A stretch of DNA of 64,000 nucleotides from Nitrospira sp. (GTDB lineage Bacteria; Nitrospirota; Nitrospiria; Nitrospirales; Nitrospiraceae), in the NCBI GenBank assembly GCA_024998625.1, contig JACOEL010000005.1, positions 62,001 through 126,000 of the forward strand. The letters run 5' to 3'. Shown one piece after another: positions 25,474 to 33,661 of this stretch (its first letter is position 1; every line of letters starts with the position of its first letter). The notes beneath the pieces were generated by a model. It saw nothing but the letters and a program-made list of their open reading frames with translations. It was not told where the DNA came from and made no database searches. Made by a program: the position numbers and the translations under genes.

Positions 25474-26865
25474 ATGTTTGAGCGGCGATCACGCACATTT
25501 CCGCCATCCTGGACCGTACCCTTTCGTGACTTTACCGAAGTGACGGATTTCCTCCGGCAGGTCGAGACGGCCTGCATTCTACGCGGACGGCCATCAGATG
25601 GCACCATAAGTCTGGAAGCGGTGTCGCGCTGCCTGCATGAACTTAAACGGCCGGATCGAGCATTCCGTTCCGTTCACGTAACCGGCACCAACGGAAAAAC
25701 CACGGTGAGCCGGATGCTCGGGGCGCTGACTCGAGCTAGCGGCATGCAGGTGGGCGTCTACACAAGTCCTCACGTGCTGCACTTTCGGGAACGCATTGCG
25801 ATCAACGGACAGCCGATCGGCGAGGAAGAGCTGGTCGATGCCTGCAACCATGTCAAATCGTTTTTGGATCTGTATGGCCTCCAGCTCGCCCCCTTCGAGT
25901 TTCTTACCGCGGCGGCATTCTTCGCGTTTCGCGCTGCCAAGGTGGATCTAGCGGTAATTGAAGTGGGAATCGGCGGGCGGCAGGACGCGACGAATGTCAT
26001 TACGCCGGAGCTGTCGGTCATTACGAACGTTGAGTATGACCATACGGATCTGCTCGGGGAGACATTGGAGCAGATTGCGATCGAGAAGGCGGGAATCATC
26101 AAACCGCTCACCCCGGTCCTGTGCGGGCCCATGACCGAGGGGCCGCGCGCCGTGATCGAATCCCGAGCCGCAGACCTCAAAGCACCGGTGTTGTGGAGCG
26201 GGCAGGATTACGACATGACGCACTTCGTCCGAACCGGTCATATCGCCACGTGCACGCTCACGGTGGGTGCGTCGAGTTTCTCCGCGGTATCGATCACCTC
26301 GCCGGCCTCCTTCATGGCGACCAATGCGTCACAAGCGCTGACGGCCTACGACGTTCTGCGGCGCCGGGGACTGGTGCCTGAAATCGGCGCGCGAGAGATC
26401 GGAAGGTTGTTCAGTGAGATGGAGCTTGCATCCTGCTGTGAAGTCTTTCCAGGCGCACCGACCGTCGTGCTTGACAGCGCTCACAATCCCCCGGCGGCGG
26501 CGCAGCTGGTTGTAAACCTCCGCTGTGCATTCGAGGGGCGTCGCAGCGTATGGGTCGTCTCCCTTTCCCGCGAGCAACAGTGGGAGCAGATGCTTCGCTC
26601 CTTTTCCGGTTCGGGAGCGGACCGAATCATCGTTACCAGTTACCCACTTGAGCTGGCCGTCGATGCGCAGACAATTGCGGAGCGATGGCGGAACTACTCT
26701 TCTGCGGCAGCGGAAATCGTCGAGAACCCTGATGTCGCATTCAAACGCGCTCTGCAGGCGGCCGGTCCACAGGGCCTCGTGGTCGTGACCGGATCGCCTC
26801 AGCTGGGAGGCTATTGCCGACCGCTGGCCAAAACGTTTGTGACCGAACTCCCTATACGCTCCTAG
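25474..26865 (+). CDS. folC: Bifunctional folylpolyglutamate/dihydrofolate synthase
   Basis: 463 residues of the Mur-ligase/FolC family. The P-loop reads HVTGTNGKTTVSRML, followed by VGVYTSPHVLHFRERIAINGQPI, VGIGGRQDATNVI, TNVEYDHTDLLGETLEQIAIEKAGIIK, and the C-terminal LDSAHNPPAA, all conserved in FolC. It adds glutamate to dihydropteroate or tetrahydrofolate in the cytoplasm, keeping C1 carriers in the cell. It is about 40 residues longer than E. coli FolC, mostly at the N-terminus. It lies 33 bases after dabA2 and may be cotranscribed with it, which is an unusual neighbour for a folate gene. Confidence 0.92.
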   Translation: MFERRSRTFPPSWTVPFRDFTEVTDFLRQVETACILRGRPSDGTISLEAVSRCLHELKRPDRAFRSVHVTGTNGKTTVSRMLGALTRASGMQVGVYTSPHVLHFRERIAINGQPIGEEELVDACNHVKSFLDLYGLQLAPFEFLTAAAFFAFRAAKVDLAVIEVGIGGRQDATNVITPELSVITNVEYDHTDLLGETLEQIAIEKAGIIKPLTPVLCGPMTEGPRAVIESRAADLKAPVLWSGQDYDMTHFVRTGHIATCTLTVGASSFSAVSITSPASFMATNASQALTAYDVLRRRGLVPEIGAREIGRLFSEMELASCCEVFPGAPTVVLDSAHNPPAAAQLVVNLRCAFEGRRSVWVVSLSREQQWEQMLRSFSGSGADRIIVTSYPLELAVDAQTIAERWRNYSSAAAEIVENPDVAFKRALQAAGPQGLVVVTGSPQLGGYCRPLAKTFVTELPIRS

Positions 26866-26926
26866 CTGCACAGTCGATTCGGCATTGTTCGTGGTGAGCG
26901 TCGGTGCACGGCGATCCGCCGAATGT

Positions 26927-27029
26927 GTGCGGTTGCACCATCCCGAATGGCTGTGCTGCATTGCACGAGGAGTCCGTACCACAGGAACCTCGATTCTACG
27001 GTCGATTTTCCGCGATCGTGTGCCAGCAC
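26927..27029 (+). repeat. Cluster of GTGC/GCAC dyads upstream of the isocitrate dehydrogenase gene
   Basis: Three inverted repeats with the same arms lie close together: GTGCGGTTGCAC at 26927-26938, GTGCTGCATTGCAC at 26953-26966 and GTGCCAGCAC at 27020-27029. The middle one has the same six-base spacer as the two dyads ahead of dabB. They stand 15-117 bases upstream of the sigma-54 element at 27044. Their role as activator sites is inference. Confidence 0.35.
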
Positions 27030-27043
27030 CATGCAGTTCACTC

Positions 27044-27059
27044 TGGAATTTAATTTGCA
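27044..27059 (+). promoter_or_regulatory. Sigma-54 (-24/-12) promoter upstream of the isocitrate dehydrogenase gene
   Basis: TGGAATTTAATTTGCA keeps TGG, the TTTGCA half and the exact ten-base gap between GG (27045-27046) and GC (27057-27058). The -24 half departs from GGCAC, so it is weaker than the elements before cysD and dabA2. The start would be near 27070, about 55 bases before the ATG at 27126. Confidence 0.5.
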
Positions 27060-27125
27060 TTCACTTCACTCGTATGAAGGGGAGCGGATGGTCCGATACC
27101 CTTGCTGCTTAAGGGAGGTTCTTTG

Positions 27126-28139
27126 ATGGCACAACATGTGGTCACGATGCTTCCGGGAGAAGGTACAGGTCCTGAAATTTGCGAAGCGGTGAGGTTAGTG
27201 ATCGATGCGAGCGGCGTCGATATCAAATGGGAGTACGAGGAGATCGGATTAGGGTGTTTAGAACAATATGGTACCTTGCTTCCGGACAAGACCATCAAGA
27301 ACATCGCAAAAAACAAGGTTGCCCTGAAAGGCCCGACGACCACTCCGATCGGAACGGGACACAAGAGCGCGAATGTTACGCTTCGCAAGGTGTTCGATTT
27401 GTTTGCCAACGTCCGTCCGGCCAAGCTGATTCCCGTGTTGAAGCGGCCATGGGACAAGATCGACATCATCAATTTTCGTGAGAACACCGAGGATTCCTAT
27501 GCGGCCATCGAGCATATGGTGTCCGACGAGGTGGCCCAGTGTTTGAAAGTCATCACATGGCCGGGGTCCTACCGTATCGCTGATTTTGCCTTTCAGTGGG
27601 CGAGAGCCAACGGCCGGAAGAAAGTGTACTGCGTGCACAAAGCCAACATTATGAAGATGACGGATGGTCTCTTCTTGGAGGCATTCAGGGAAGCGGCGAA
27701 AAAATATCCCGAAATCGAGATCGGAGACGTCATTGTCGATAATTGCTGTATGCAGTTGGTGAGGAATCCGGCCCAATTCGACTGTCTGGTGCTGCCGAAT
27801 TTGTATGGCGATATTCTCACGGATTTGTGCGCGGGACTCGTGGGGGGATTGGGATTCGCTCCGGGCGCCAACATCGGCGATAACTGTTCCATCTTCGAGG
27901 CGGTTCACGGGTCCGCGCCAAAGTACGCGGGGATGAAGAAGGTGAATCCGTCAGCGGTGTTGGTATCGGGAATCATGATGTTACGGTGGTTGAAAGAGAC
28001 GGCGGCGGCAGACCGTATCGAAAAGGCCATGTTCGCCGTCTTGGATGAACGCAAACACGTCACGTACGATGTCGGAGGCACAGCGACCACCGACGAATAT
28101 GCCCAGGCGATCGTCGACAAAATGCATGCAGGTAAGTGA
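27126..28139 (+). CDS. Isocitrate dehydrogenase, catalytic part (NAD-type), split gene
   Basis: 337 residues from the ATG at 27126, set by the ribosome site aagggaggttctttg. It belongs to the isocitrate/isopropylmalate dehydrogenase family: PGEGTGPEI, KGPTTTPIGTGHKSANVTLRK, the isocitrate-binding NFRENTEDSYAAIEH, the catalytic Lys region HKANIMKMTDG, DNCCMQLVRNPAQFDCLVLPNLYGDILTDL and VHGSAPKYAGMKKVNP. GGTATTDEYAQAIVDKM at the end is typical of NAD-linked isocitrate dehydrogenases. In a reductive TCA cycle it would carboxylate 2-oxoglutarate. The C-terminal domain found in the Thermus enzyme is missing here and is encoded by the next gene. Confidence 0.88.
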   Translation: MAQHVVTMLPGEGTGPEICEAVRLVIDASGVDIKWEYEEIGLGCLEQYGTLLPDKTIKNIAKNKVALKGPTTTPIGTGHKSANVTLRKVFDLFANVRPAKLIPVLKRPWDKIDIINFRENTEDSYAAIEHMVSDEVAQCLKVITWPGSYRIADFAFQWARANGRKKVYCVHKANIMKMTDGLFLEAFREAAKKYPEIEIGDVIVDNCCMQLVRNPAQFDCLVLPNLYGDILTDLCAGLVGGLGFAPGANIGDNCSIFEAVHGSAPKYAGMKKVNPSAVLVSGIMMLRWLKETAAADRIEKAMFAVLDERKHVTYDVGGTATTDEYAQAIVDKMHAGK

Positions 28140-28175
28140 GATTCCACAACCTAATAGCGAAGGGGGAAGTCGCTC

Positions 28176-28535
28176 ATGGCAACGACGTTTTCAGAAGCCG
28201 CCAAATCGACAAAGAAGAAAAAGGAGATCCGGCTCGTGGGCGTGGATATGTACATCATCACCGAGAATGGTATTCCGAGCTTCCAAGACGGAGAGTTCGG
28301 CCCGTTCAAATGCGAATTCATCTCGAATCGCGGAACAAAAGTTTGGCCGGGGTTCGTCAGCCCCGACCTGATGATGGTGAACTGGTATCGCTGTCGGTTT
28401 ATGGCTACGCAAGATGTACAGGATTCCAATGTCGACGCGTTCTTGGCGGCCTTAAGCAAGAAAGGCTGGTGGTGGTCGGCGGTACAAAAGCTGTGGACTC
28501 ACGACGGAGAGGCCGCCTATAGCAAGGCGTACTAA
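28176..28535 (+). CDS. Stand-alone isocitrate dehydrogenase C-terminal domain
   Basis: 119 residues with its own ribosome site (gaagggggaagtcgctc ATG), 36 bases after the catalytic gene. The run GVDMYIITENGIPSF, then KCEFISNRGTKVWPG, NWYRCRFM, and KKGWWWSAVQKLWTHDGEAAYSKAY parallels what I recall of the C-terminal domain of Thermus thermophilus isocitrate dehydrogenase (VDVFVE, SNRGTQVYPP, HYRCRFLY, FDGEPGFTKA). In that enzyme the domain follows the catalytic core in one chain. Here the domain is a separate polypeptide, probably forming a two-subunit enzyme. The Lys-rich start (KSTKKKKEIR) may be the linker remnant. No trace of a frameshift is seen. Confidence 0.7.
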   Translation: MATTFSEAAKSTKKKKEIRLVGVDMYIITENGIPSFQDGEFGPFKCEFISNRGTKVWPGFVSPDLMMVNWYRCRFMATQDVQDSNVDAFLAALSKKGWWWSAVQKLWTHDGEAAYSKAY

Positions 28536-28547
28536 AGAGGCCGGATG

Positions 28548-28579
28548 TGTCGGGGTGCGCGGTCATGCGCACCCCGACA
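28548..28579 (+). terminator. Strong hairpin after the split isocitrate dehydrogenase genes
   Basis: A perfect 13-base stem (TGTCGGGGTGCGC with its complement) and a six-base loop lie 13 bases after the stop. The following sequence is atgtcgatttc, with only a weak T-run, so it may act as a terminator or as a 3' stabiliser of the transcript rather than a classical factor-independent terminator. Confidence 0.55.
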
Positions 28580-28728
28580 ATGTCGATTTCTACGCCCATA
28601 CGTTAATGGAGCGGGACCACGCCTCTCTCTCGCGTCGAACCGTTTACCGTGCCGATTTACATGCAAGATCGAGGATGCTTGCACAGGGGAAGTAAACCGA
28701 TCATCGGGCATTAAAGGGACAATTATGT

Positions 28729-29079
28729 ATGATAGGGAATGGCGCCAATAAGGCGGACATCGAATATGCCGTGACGCTGGCAATCTTGAACTTTCACACC
28801 GAGTTCATGAAGCTGAACTATGCGCATGCCCAGGTGCAAGTGTCCCCGGATGAAATTGACGTGACCCTTACGAGACAGGGATCCGTTCCCGCTGAAATGA
28901 GATTATCCCGATCCGAGGAGGGGTGCGCATTGCTTCGTCAAGTGCATGAAGCCATGTTTGTCTCCTGTGAGGACATTCTCAGGGAACGTATCGAACCGGT
29001 GGTGAAGCGAAAGGTGCGAGAAATGGTGACAACCCTCGACCCCCTCTCGGGGCAAAGTCGGATCGCGATCAGATTCTGA
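28729..29079 (+). CDS. DUF2294 / MpsC-family protein
   Basis: 116 residues, no signal peptide or membrane helix, ribosome site aaaggga. The pattern IEYAVTLAILNFHTEFMKLNYAHAQVQVSPDEIDVTLTRQGSVPAEMRLS, then GCALLRQVHEAMF and the terminal ERIEPVVKRKVREMVTTLDP..GQSRIAIRF fits the DUF2294 family (MpsC). In staphylococci, mpsC is the third gene of the mpsABC operon, whose first two genes are the counterparts of dabB and dabA. Finding it 3.3 kb downstream of a dabA paralog in the same region supports a functional link. Its biochemical role is not known. Confidence 0.7.
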   Translation: MIGNGANKADIEYAVTLAILNFHTEFMKLNYAHAQVQVSPDEIDVTLTRQGSVPAEMRLSRSEEGCALLRQVHEAMFVSCEDILRERIEPVVKRKVREMVTTLDPLSGQSRIAIRF

Positions 29080-29364
29080 ATTTGTCCTGGAAGTCTTCCG
29101 GCGGCTCCTCTGGCGCATCAAGATTTTGATGCTGGCCTGGCCGGATCCAATCCCGCTCCTGCGAGCTCCCCGATGATACCGCCTCCCACGGCCCCCTTGG
29201 TGGCTTCCTCCACTCCTGATGGCCCCGTATATCATCTGTTATGGCGATCTCACGCGTACCTGCACCGGGACCAGGGTTTCTTCCAGGTTACGATGTCGCC
29301 CCCGTGGGCGTACGCTATTATTTCAATACCGGGCCTGATGGATTGCCTTCAGGGACCTTTACAG

Positions 29365-30750
29365 ATGACCATGTCACATGCCCGAATACTTCTCGTCGAT
29401 AGCAATGCCGCCGCCGCGCAGGAATTGCGCGACATTTTGTCCCATGAGGGTTACGAAGTGTCATTCGCGCGTGACCCGAAAAGCGCACGGCAATATTTTG
29501 AGCAGGGGGCAGCGGATCTGATCCTCACGGATCTGCAACTGCCCCAGCTCGATGGCCTGACGTTTCTCACCGAAATGCGCACCCGCTTCCCGAACATGCC
29601 CGTGGTGTTGATGACGGCCAACGGTTCTCTCAGGACTGCCGTAGAGGGGCTTAAAGCCGGTGCCTTCGATTATTTGACCAAACCATTTATTGTTGACGAA
29701 GTGCGATCCGTCGCCAGACGCGCACTAGAACATACCTCTCCGCCTTCAGGAAGCCCCACCGCTTCGGACCGACAGCCGGAAGATGCTTCGCCGTTCGGCA
29801 GTCTCGTCGGCAGTAGTCCAAGCATGGTGCATGTGTATAAAGCGATCGCCCGGGTTGCACAAACGGACAGCACCGTTTTGTTGCAAGGCGAGAGCGGTAC
29901 CGGAAAGGAACTCATCGCTCGCGCCATCCACGTCAGCGGTCCTCGAAGCAACGGTCCTTTCGTCACCGTCGATGGGGGCGCGCTTGCAGACAGCCTGCTC
30001 GAATCCGAATTGTTCGGACATGAACGGGGATCATTTACCGGGGCGGTATCATCGCGCAAAGGCCTCCTTGAAAAGGCACATTCCGGGACCTGTTTCCTGG
30101 ACGAGGTCGCTGACTTGTCTCCGGCTCTGCAAGGCAAGCTATTGCGGGTGATCCAGGAGAAGGAGATCCGACGTGTCGGCAGCAGCGCTTCGACGTTGCT
30201 GGATGTGAGGATTATTGCGGCTTCCAAGCTGCCGCTCGAGCCCCTTGTGCGCGCGGGAACATTCCGCGAAGATCTCTATTATCGAATGAATGTCGTCACG
30301 ATCGAGATTCCACCCTTGCGAGAGCGATCCGAGGACATCCCTGCGCTGGCCCAACGATTCCTCACCCTATACGGGGCCATGAAAACGCCCCCGGTGAAGG
30401 AGATCTCCTCCGAGGCCATGGAATTGTTGAGCCGATACTGGTGGCCGGGCAACGTTCGGGAACTCGAACATGCGATTGAGAGAGCAGTCGCCTTGAGTCC
30501 ACATGCCGTGATCTGTCCGGAAGATCTTCCTCCGGTCGTCAAGAACCCTGCGCCGGAGTCTCTCGCGCGCGCTCAGGGATGGGTGACCCTGGAGGACCTT
30601 GAGCGGGACCACATCTTGCGGGTCTTGGATTCCCATCAGCATGATTTGGGCCGATCGGCCGTCATTCTCGGTATCCATCGAAAGACGCTGCTCCGGAAAC
30701 TCCGTCAGTACGGTATGGCGACTGCCGCCACCGCGAATGGTGGCGACTAA
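29365..30750 (+). CDS. Second NtrC-type sigma-54-dependent response regulator
   Basis: 461 residues from the ATG at 29365 (Met at 29371 also possible); the longer open frame starting at 29173 adds a Pro-rich stretch with no similarity. Receiver domain (1-120, phospho-Asp in LILTDLQLPQLDG, KPF at about 105), AAA+ domain with Walker A GESGTGKE, GSFTGA loop, Walker B GTCFLDEVADL and sensor RRVGSSASTLLDVRIIAAS, then a Fis-type helix-turn-helix (GRSAVILGIHRKTLLRKLRQYG). No kinase gene is adjacent, so its partner is unknown. It closes the carbon region and may share promoters with the regulator at 19245. Confidence 0.9.
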   Translation: MTMSHARILLVDSNAAAAQELRDILSHEGYEVSFARDPKSARQYFEQGAADLILTDLQLPQLDGLTFLTEMRTRFPNMPVVLMTANGSLRTAVEGLKAGAFDYLTKPFIVDEVRSVARRALEHTSPPSGSPTASDRQPEDASPFGSLVGSSPSMVHVYKAIARVAQTDSTVLLQGESGTGKELIARAIHVSGPRSNGPFVTVDGGALADSLLESELFGHERGSFTGAVSSRKGLLEKAHSGTCFLDEVADLSPALQGKLLRVIQEKEIRRVGSSASTLLDVRIIAASKLPLEPLVRAGTFREDLYYRMNVVTIEIPPLRERSEDIPALAQRFLTLYGAMKTPPVKEISSEAMELLSRYWWPGNVRELEHAIERAVALSPHAVICPEDLPPVVKNPAPESLARAQGWVTLEDLERDHILRVLDSHQHDLGRSAVILGIHRKTLLRKLRQYGMATAATANGGD

Positions 30751-30769
30751 GTGCTCCCGGCATTCTCAC

Positions 30770-31621
30770 TCACCGGCCTCGCGGAGGCACCGCAACATCG
30801 ATCACTTTATTCTCTGTATCTACCAACAGAATGACGGCATCTCCTTTACGAAGGGCGGCAAGTTTTGAGTGAAGGAGTTCCCGCACTTCAAAGGGTTTCT
30901 CCGACCCATTGGCCGTTCGAACGGTAATGTGATTGGCCTGGAGTGGGGTAGCGACGGTTCCGTCTATCTGCCGATGTGCGCCTTTGATGGGCGGCATTGA
31001 GTCTGTGAGTCGATCGGCCTGTTTGCTGGTCTGTTGGCCGGACAGTGCCGCATCCGCTATCTGATTCGTCTCATCGATCAGGAACACAGCGGCCACGCCT
31101 ACTGGTATCGCGGCAACTTTGCTGCGCGCCTGCGAACGGATGGTGGAGGAGAGTTCTGTCCCGGCAGACTTAATCACGGCCTGCTCCTGACCCACCGGGA
31201 GGTTTTGCGCGATCTCTCCCCGAATAATCGTATGGGCGCTGGCTTGCCCGTCCAACGGGTGATAGTCCACCAACAGATTTTGCGCATTCAGCACGACGAT
31301 CAAATCATCCTCTTCCGTGATACCCGGAAACCCTTTCTCCTGGGCTTGTTTGAGGGGAAGGAAGCGGGGCTGTACTTCCCCGATGTCGACTTTGATCTGA
31401 TCCGACGTGATCGCCAACACCTTTCCCAATACTGAGCGGTTCCCCTTCAGGAGTTTCTCCGCATCGTCACGCAACTGAGTTCCCTCGCCCGGACTTATAC
31501 GCTGTCCGGATTCCGCTGAATCCGCCATCGGTAGAAAGGGGGCCCACATCGCGAGGAGACCGAAGCACATCGCCCACCGAAGGCCAATGTGAGGATATTT
31601 GTTGCGAATGGTATATCTCAT
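30770..31621 (-). CDS. Exported protein of unknown function with two similar beta domains
   Basis: About 283 residues from the ATG at 31621, chosen for its ribosome site (aagaaggaggcatc). A signal peptide (about residues 12-36, GLRWAMCFGLLAMWAPFLPMADSAES) sends it to the periplasm. The remainder has two similar segments: GKVLAITSDQIKVDIGEVQPRFLPL followed by DDLIVVLNAQNLLVDYHP, and GTVATPLQANHITVRTANG followed by GDAVILLVDTENKVIDVAVP. Both look like small beta-barrels. I do not recognise the family. It converges with the sigma-54 regulator gene 20 bases away. Confidence 0.7.
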   Translation of the reverse strand: MRYTIRNKYPHIGLRWAMCFGLLAMWAPFLPMADSAESGQRISPGEGTQLRDDAEKLLKGNRSVLGKVLAITSDQIKVDIGEVQPRFLPLKQAQEKGFPGITEEDDLIVVLNAQNLLVDYHPLDGQASAHTIIRGEIAQNLPVGQEQAVIKSAGTELSSTIRSQARSKVAAIPVGVAAVFLIDETNQIADAALSGQQTSKQADRLTDSMPPIKGAHRQIDGTVATPLQANHITVRTANGSEKPFEVRELLHSKLAALRKGDAVILLVDTENKVIDVAVPPRGR

Positions 31622-31990
31622 GATGCCTCCTTCTTGTTGAAAGTGCTCACGCCTACTCTCCAAGCAAGAGCCGCGCCTTTTCACTCCCAATCAGCGTGGG
31701 CTGTTCTGTTCAACCAGAGGGCGGGTCGCCAGAGCATGGCCGGGTTGCCAGGATGAGCGAGATCACCCGATCTCGAGGACAAAATGTCTCCCAAGGGACA
31801 GTCCATCCGAACTGAGCGCCCTCGCGGTACATGATTCAGATCTCAGTTCTCGTGAGTAGGAACCTGCTCCGGCCTGAAAAGTCGTCTGGAGGGGGAATTC
31901 GTCCGTTCATGGCAATGAAATGAGAGGGCTGTAATGTCTGGATGGCGCTGTCCGAATGTTTCGGCATTGCTCTTGCTGTGTAGGTGTTTT
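31622..31990. other. Divergent intergenic region with a dyad; no gene seen
   Basis: 369 bases between two divergently transcribed genes. The only marked feature is an inverted repeat CGAGATC-ACCC-GATCTCG at 31758-31775, which has the shape of an operator. No clear sigma-54 or sigma-70 promoter was identified. Confidence 0.4.
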
Positions 31991-33076
31991 ATGTACACTA
32001 CAACATCAAAGGAACTCGTGTTAGTGACAGGAAGCAGCGGGCTCATCGGCGCTCGAACGGCCGATCGACTATCTGCTCAGTTTCGAGTGGCAGGGTTGGA
32101 TCGACCCGGCGAACCGCATCCGCCGTCCTCGGTGGAGAATATTCCTTGTGATCTCACCTCGGATGACAGTGTTGTCAAAGGTCTCACTGTGGTTAAAGAG
32201 CGGTTCGGCCTGGATATCGCCGCGGTCGTTCATTTGGCCGCGTATTTCGATTTCTCGGGCGAGCCCAGTCCCAAATACAGGGAAGTCACGGTCGAGGGCA
32301 CCAGACGCCTGCTTCGCTCCCTGCATGCCTTCGAGTTTCGGGTGGCGCGATTCATTTTCTCCAGCACGATGCTGGTGCATCAGCCCTGCGAACCCGGAGA
32401 AGCGATTACGGAGGAATGGCCGCTTGATCCTCGTTGGCCCTACCCGCACTCGAAAGTGGAGACGGAGCGGGTGCTTGAGACCGAACGGGGGGACTATCCG
32501 ACGGCCGTCTTGCGAATTGCCGGGGTGTATGACGATGACTGTCACTCCATTCCGCTGGCACACCAAATCGAGCGCATCAACGAACGTCACATCACCAGCA
32601 AGATGTTTCCCGGTCATATCTCCCACGGCCAATCGTTTCTGCACCTCGAAGACCTGATCGACGCGATCGTGCGCGTGGTCGAACGTCGCCGAACTCTGCC
32701 TGCTACGGTAGTGATGTTGCTGGGTGAACCGGAGCCGCTGACCTACGACGAATTACAGCATCAATTCGGACGATTGCTGCATGGCGAAGCCTGGGACACC
32801 GTACGAATTCCGAAGATGATGGCCAAGACGGGCGCATGGCTTCAGGGCGTGACACCGCTGCTGGAGGATCCGTTTATTAAACCGTGGATGATCGATTTTG
32901 CCGACGATCATTACGCTTTGGACGTGAGCCGCGCCAGGGAGTGGCTCAATTGGGAGCCCCGGCATTCACTCCGGGACACGCTGCCGAAGATGATCGACGC
33001 GCTCAAACGGGATCCGGTGGCTTGGTATCGAGCTCATCAGTTGAGCCTCCCCGCCGAGCTGGAGGAAAAACGGTGA
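31991..33076 (+). CDS. NAD-dependent epimerase/short-chain dehydrogenase
   Basis: 361 residues from the ATG at 31991; an in-frame ATG at 31934 with gagagg upstream is an alternative and would add a hydrophobic Cys-rich leader. The extended-SDR pattern is clear: LVTGSSGLIGARTADRL nucleotide loop, VVHLAAYFDF, FIFSSTMLVH and the catalytic YPHSK (Y-x3-K), then LRIAGVYDDD. The substrate is not evident; extended SDRs of this type act on nucleotide sugars or related compounds. Its TGA overlaps the GTG start of the VKOR gene, so the two are translationally coupled. Confidence 0.85.
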   Translation: MYTTTSKELVLVTGSSGLIGARTADRLSAQFRVAGLDRPGEPHPPSSVENIPCDLTSDDSVVKGLTVVKERFGLDIAAVVHLAAYFDFSGEPSPKYREVTVEGTRRLLRSLHAFEFRVARFIFSSTMLVHQPCEPGEAITEEWPLDPRWPYPHSKVETERVLETERGDYPTAVLRIAGVYDDDCHSIPLAHQIERINERHITSKMFPGHISHGQSFLHLEDLIDAIVRVVERRRTLPATVVMLLGEPEPLTYDELQHQFGRLLHGEAWDTVRIPKMMAKTGAWLQGVTPLLEDPFIKPWMIDFADDHYALDVSRAREWLNWEPRHSLRDTLPKMIDALKRDPVAWYRAHQLSLPAELEEKR

Positions 33077-33636
33077 CGGGAACCGGCTCTCTTCGACCGC
33101 CTGGATGGACGTACAACCCGTCGAGTTGGTCCGAACGTCTGTGGCTGATCGGAGTGGCGGTTATCGGATTCTTCATTTCAGGGTATCTCGGCCTGTATCA
33201 ATGGGGGATCATCGACACTGTATGGGAACCGTGGTTTGGTCGGGGCAGCGAGACCGTGCTGCATTCGCCGCTGTCACGAGTGCTTCCGGTGCCGGATGCG
33301 ATTCTCGGCGCGATGGCATATGCGATTGATGCCGTGGCGGGTGCAATCGGTGGGACCATGCGTTGGAAAACTATGCCTTGGATGGTGATCCTCTTCGGGT
33401 TGGCGGTAGGGCCGTTGGGGTTGGTCAGTGTCCTGCTGGTCACAGCTCAGCCTCTCCTGCTGCACGCCTGGTGCACATTGTGTCTCCTATCGGCTGTGAT
33501 TTCCGTCGTGATGATCGGACCGGCGATGGACGAAGTCTTGGCCAGTCTGCAGGTGCTGAAACGCGCCAAAGAGCAGAGACGAGCGGTGTGGGCCATCTTT
33601 TGGAAAGGCGAGGGCGGGACGGCATGGAGCGCATAA
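33073..33636 (+). CDS. VKOR-family membrane protein, GTG start
   Basis: 187 residues beginning at a GTG that overlaps the upstream stop as GTGA and is preceded by ggagg. Four or five hydrophobic helices are visible: LWLIGVAVIGFFISGYLGLYQW, LGAMAYAIDAVAGAIGG, MVILFGLAVGPLGLVSVLLV, and AWCTLCLLSAVISVVMI. The last contains the CxxC (Cys-Thr-Leu-Cys) expected of vitamin K epoxide reductase relatives, which reoxidise periplasmic thiol oxidases. The second loop Cys pair of classical VKOR is not seen, so it may be a redox-variant member. It ends 26 bases before the SPW-repeat gene. Confidence 0.7.
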   Translation: MTGTGSLRPPGWTYNPSSWSERLWLIGVAVIGFFISGYLGLYQWGIIDTVWEPWFGRGSETVLHSPLSRVLPVPDAILGAMAYAIDAVAGAIGGTMRWKTMPWMVILFGLAVGPLGLVSVLLVTAQPLLLHAWCTLCLLSAVISVVMIGPAMDEVLASLQVLKRAKEQRRAVWAIFWKGEGGTAWSA

Positions 33637-33661
33637 CCATCCAAAGAGAGGCGGCTCGACC

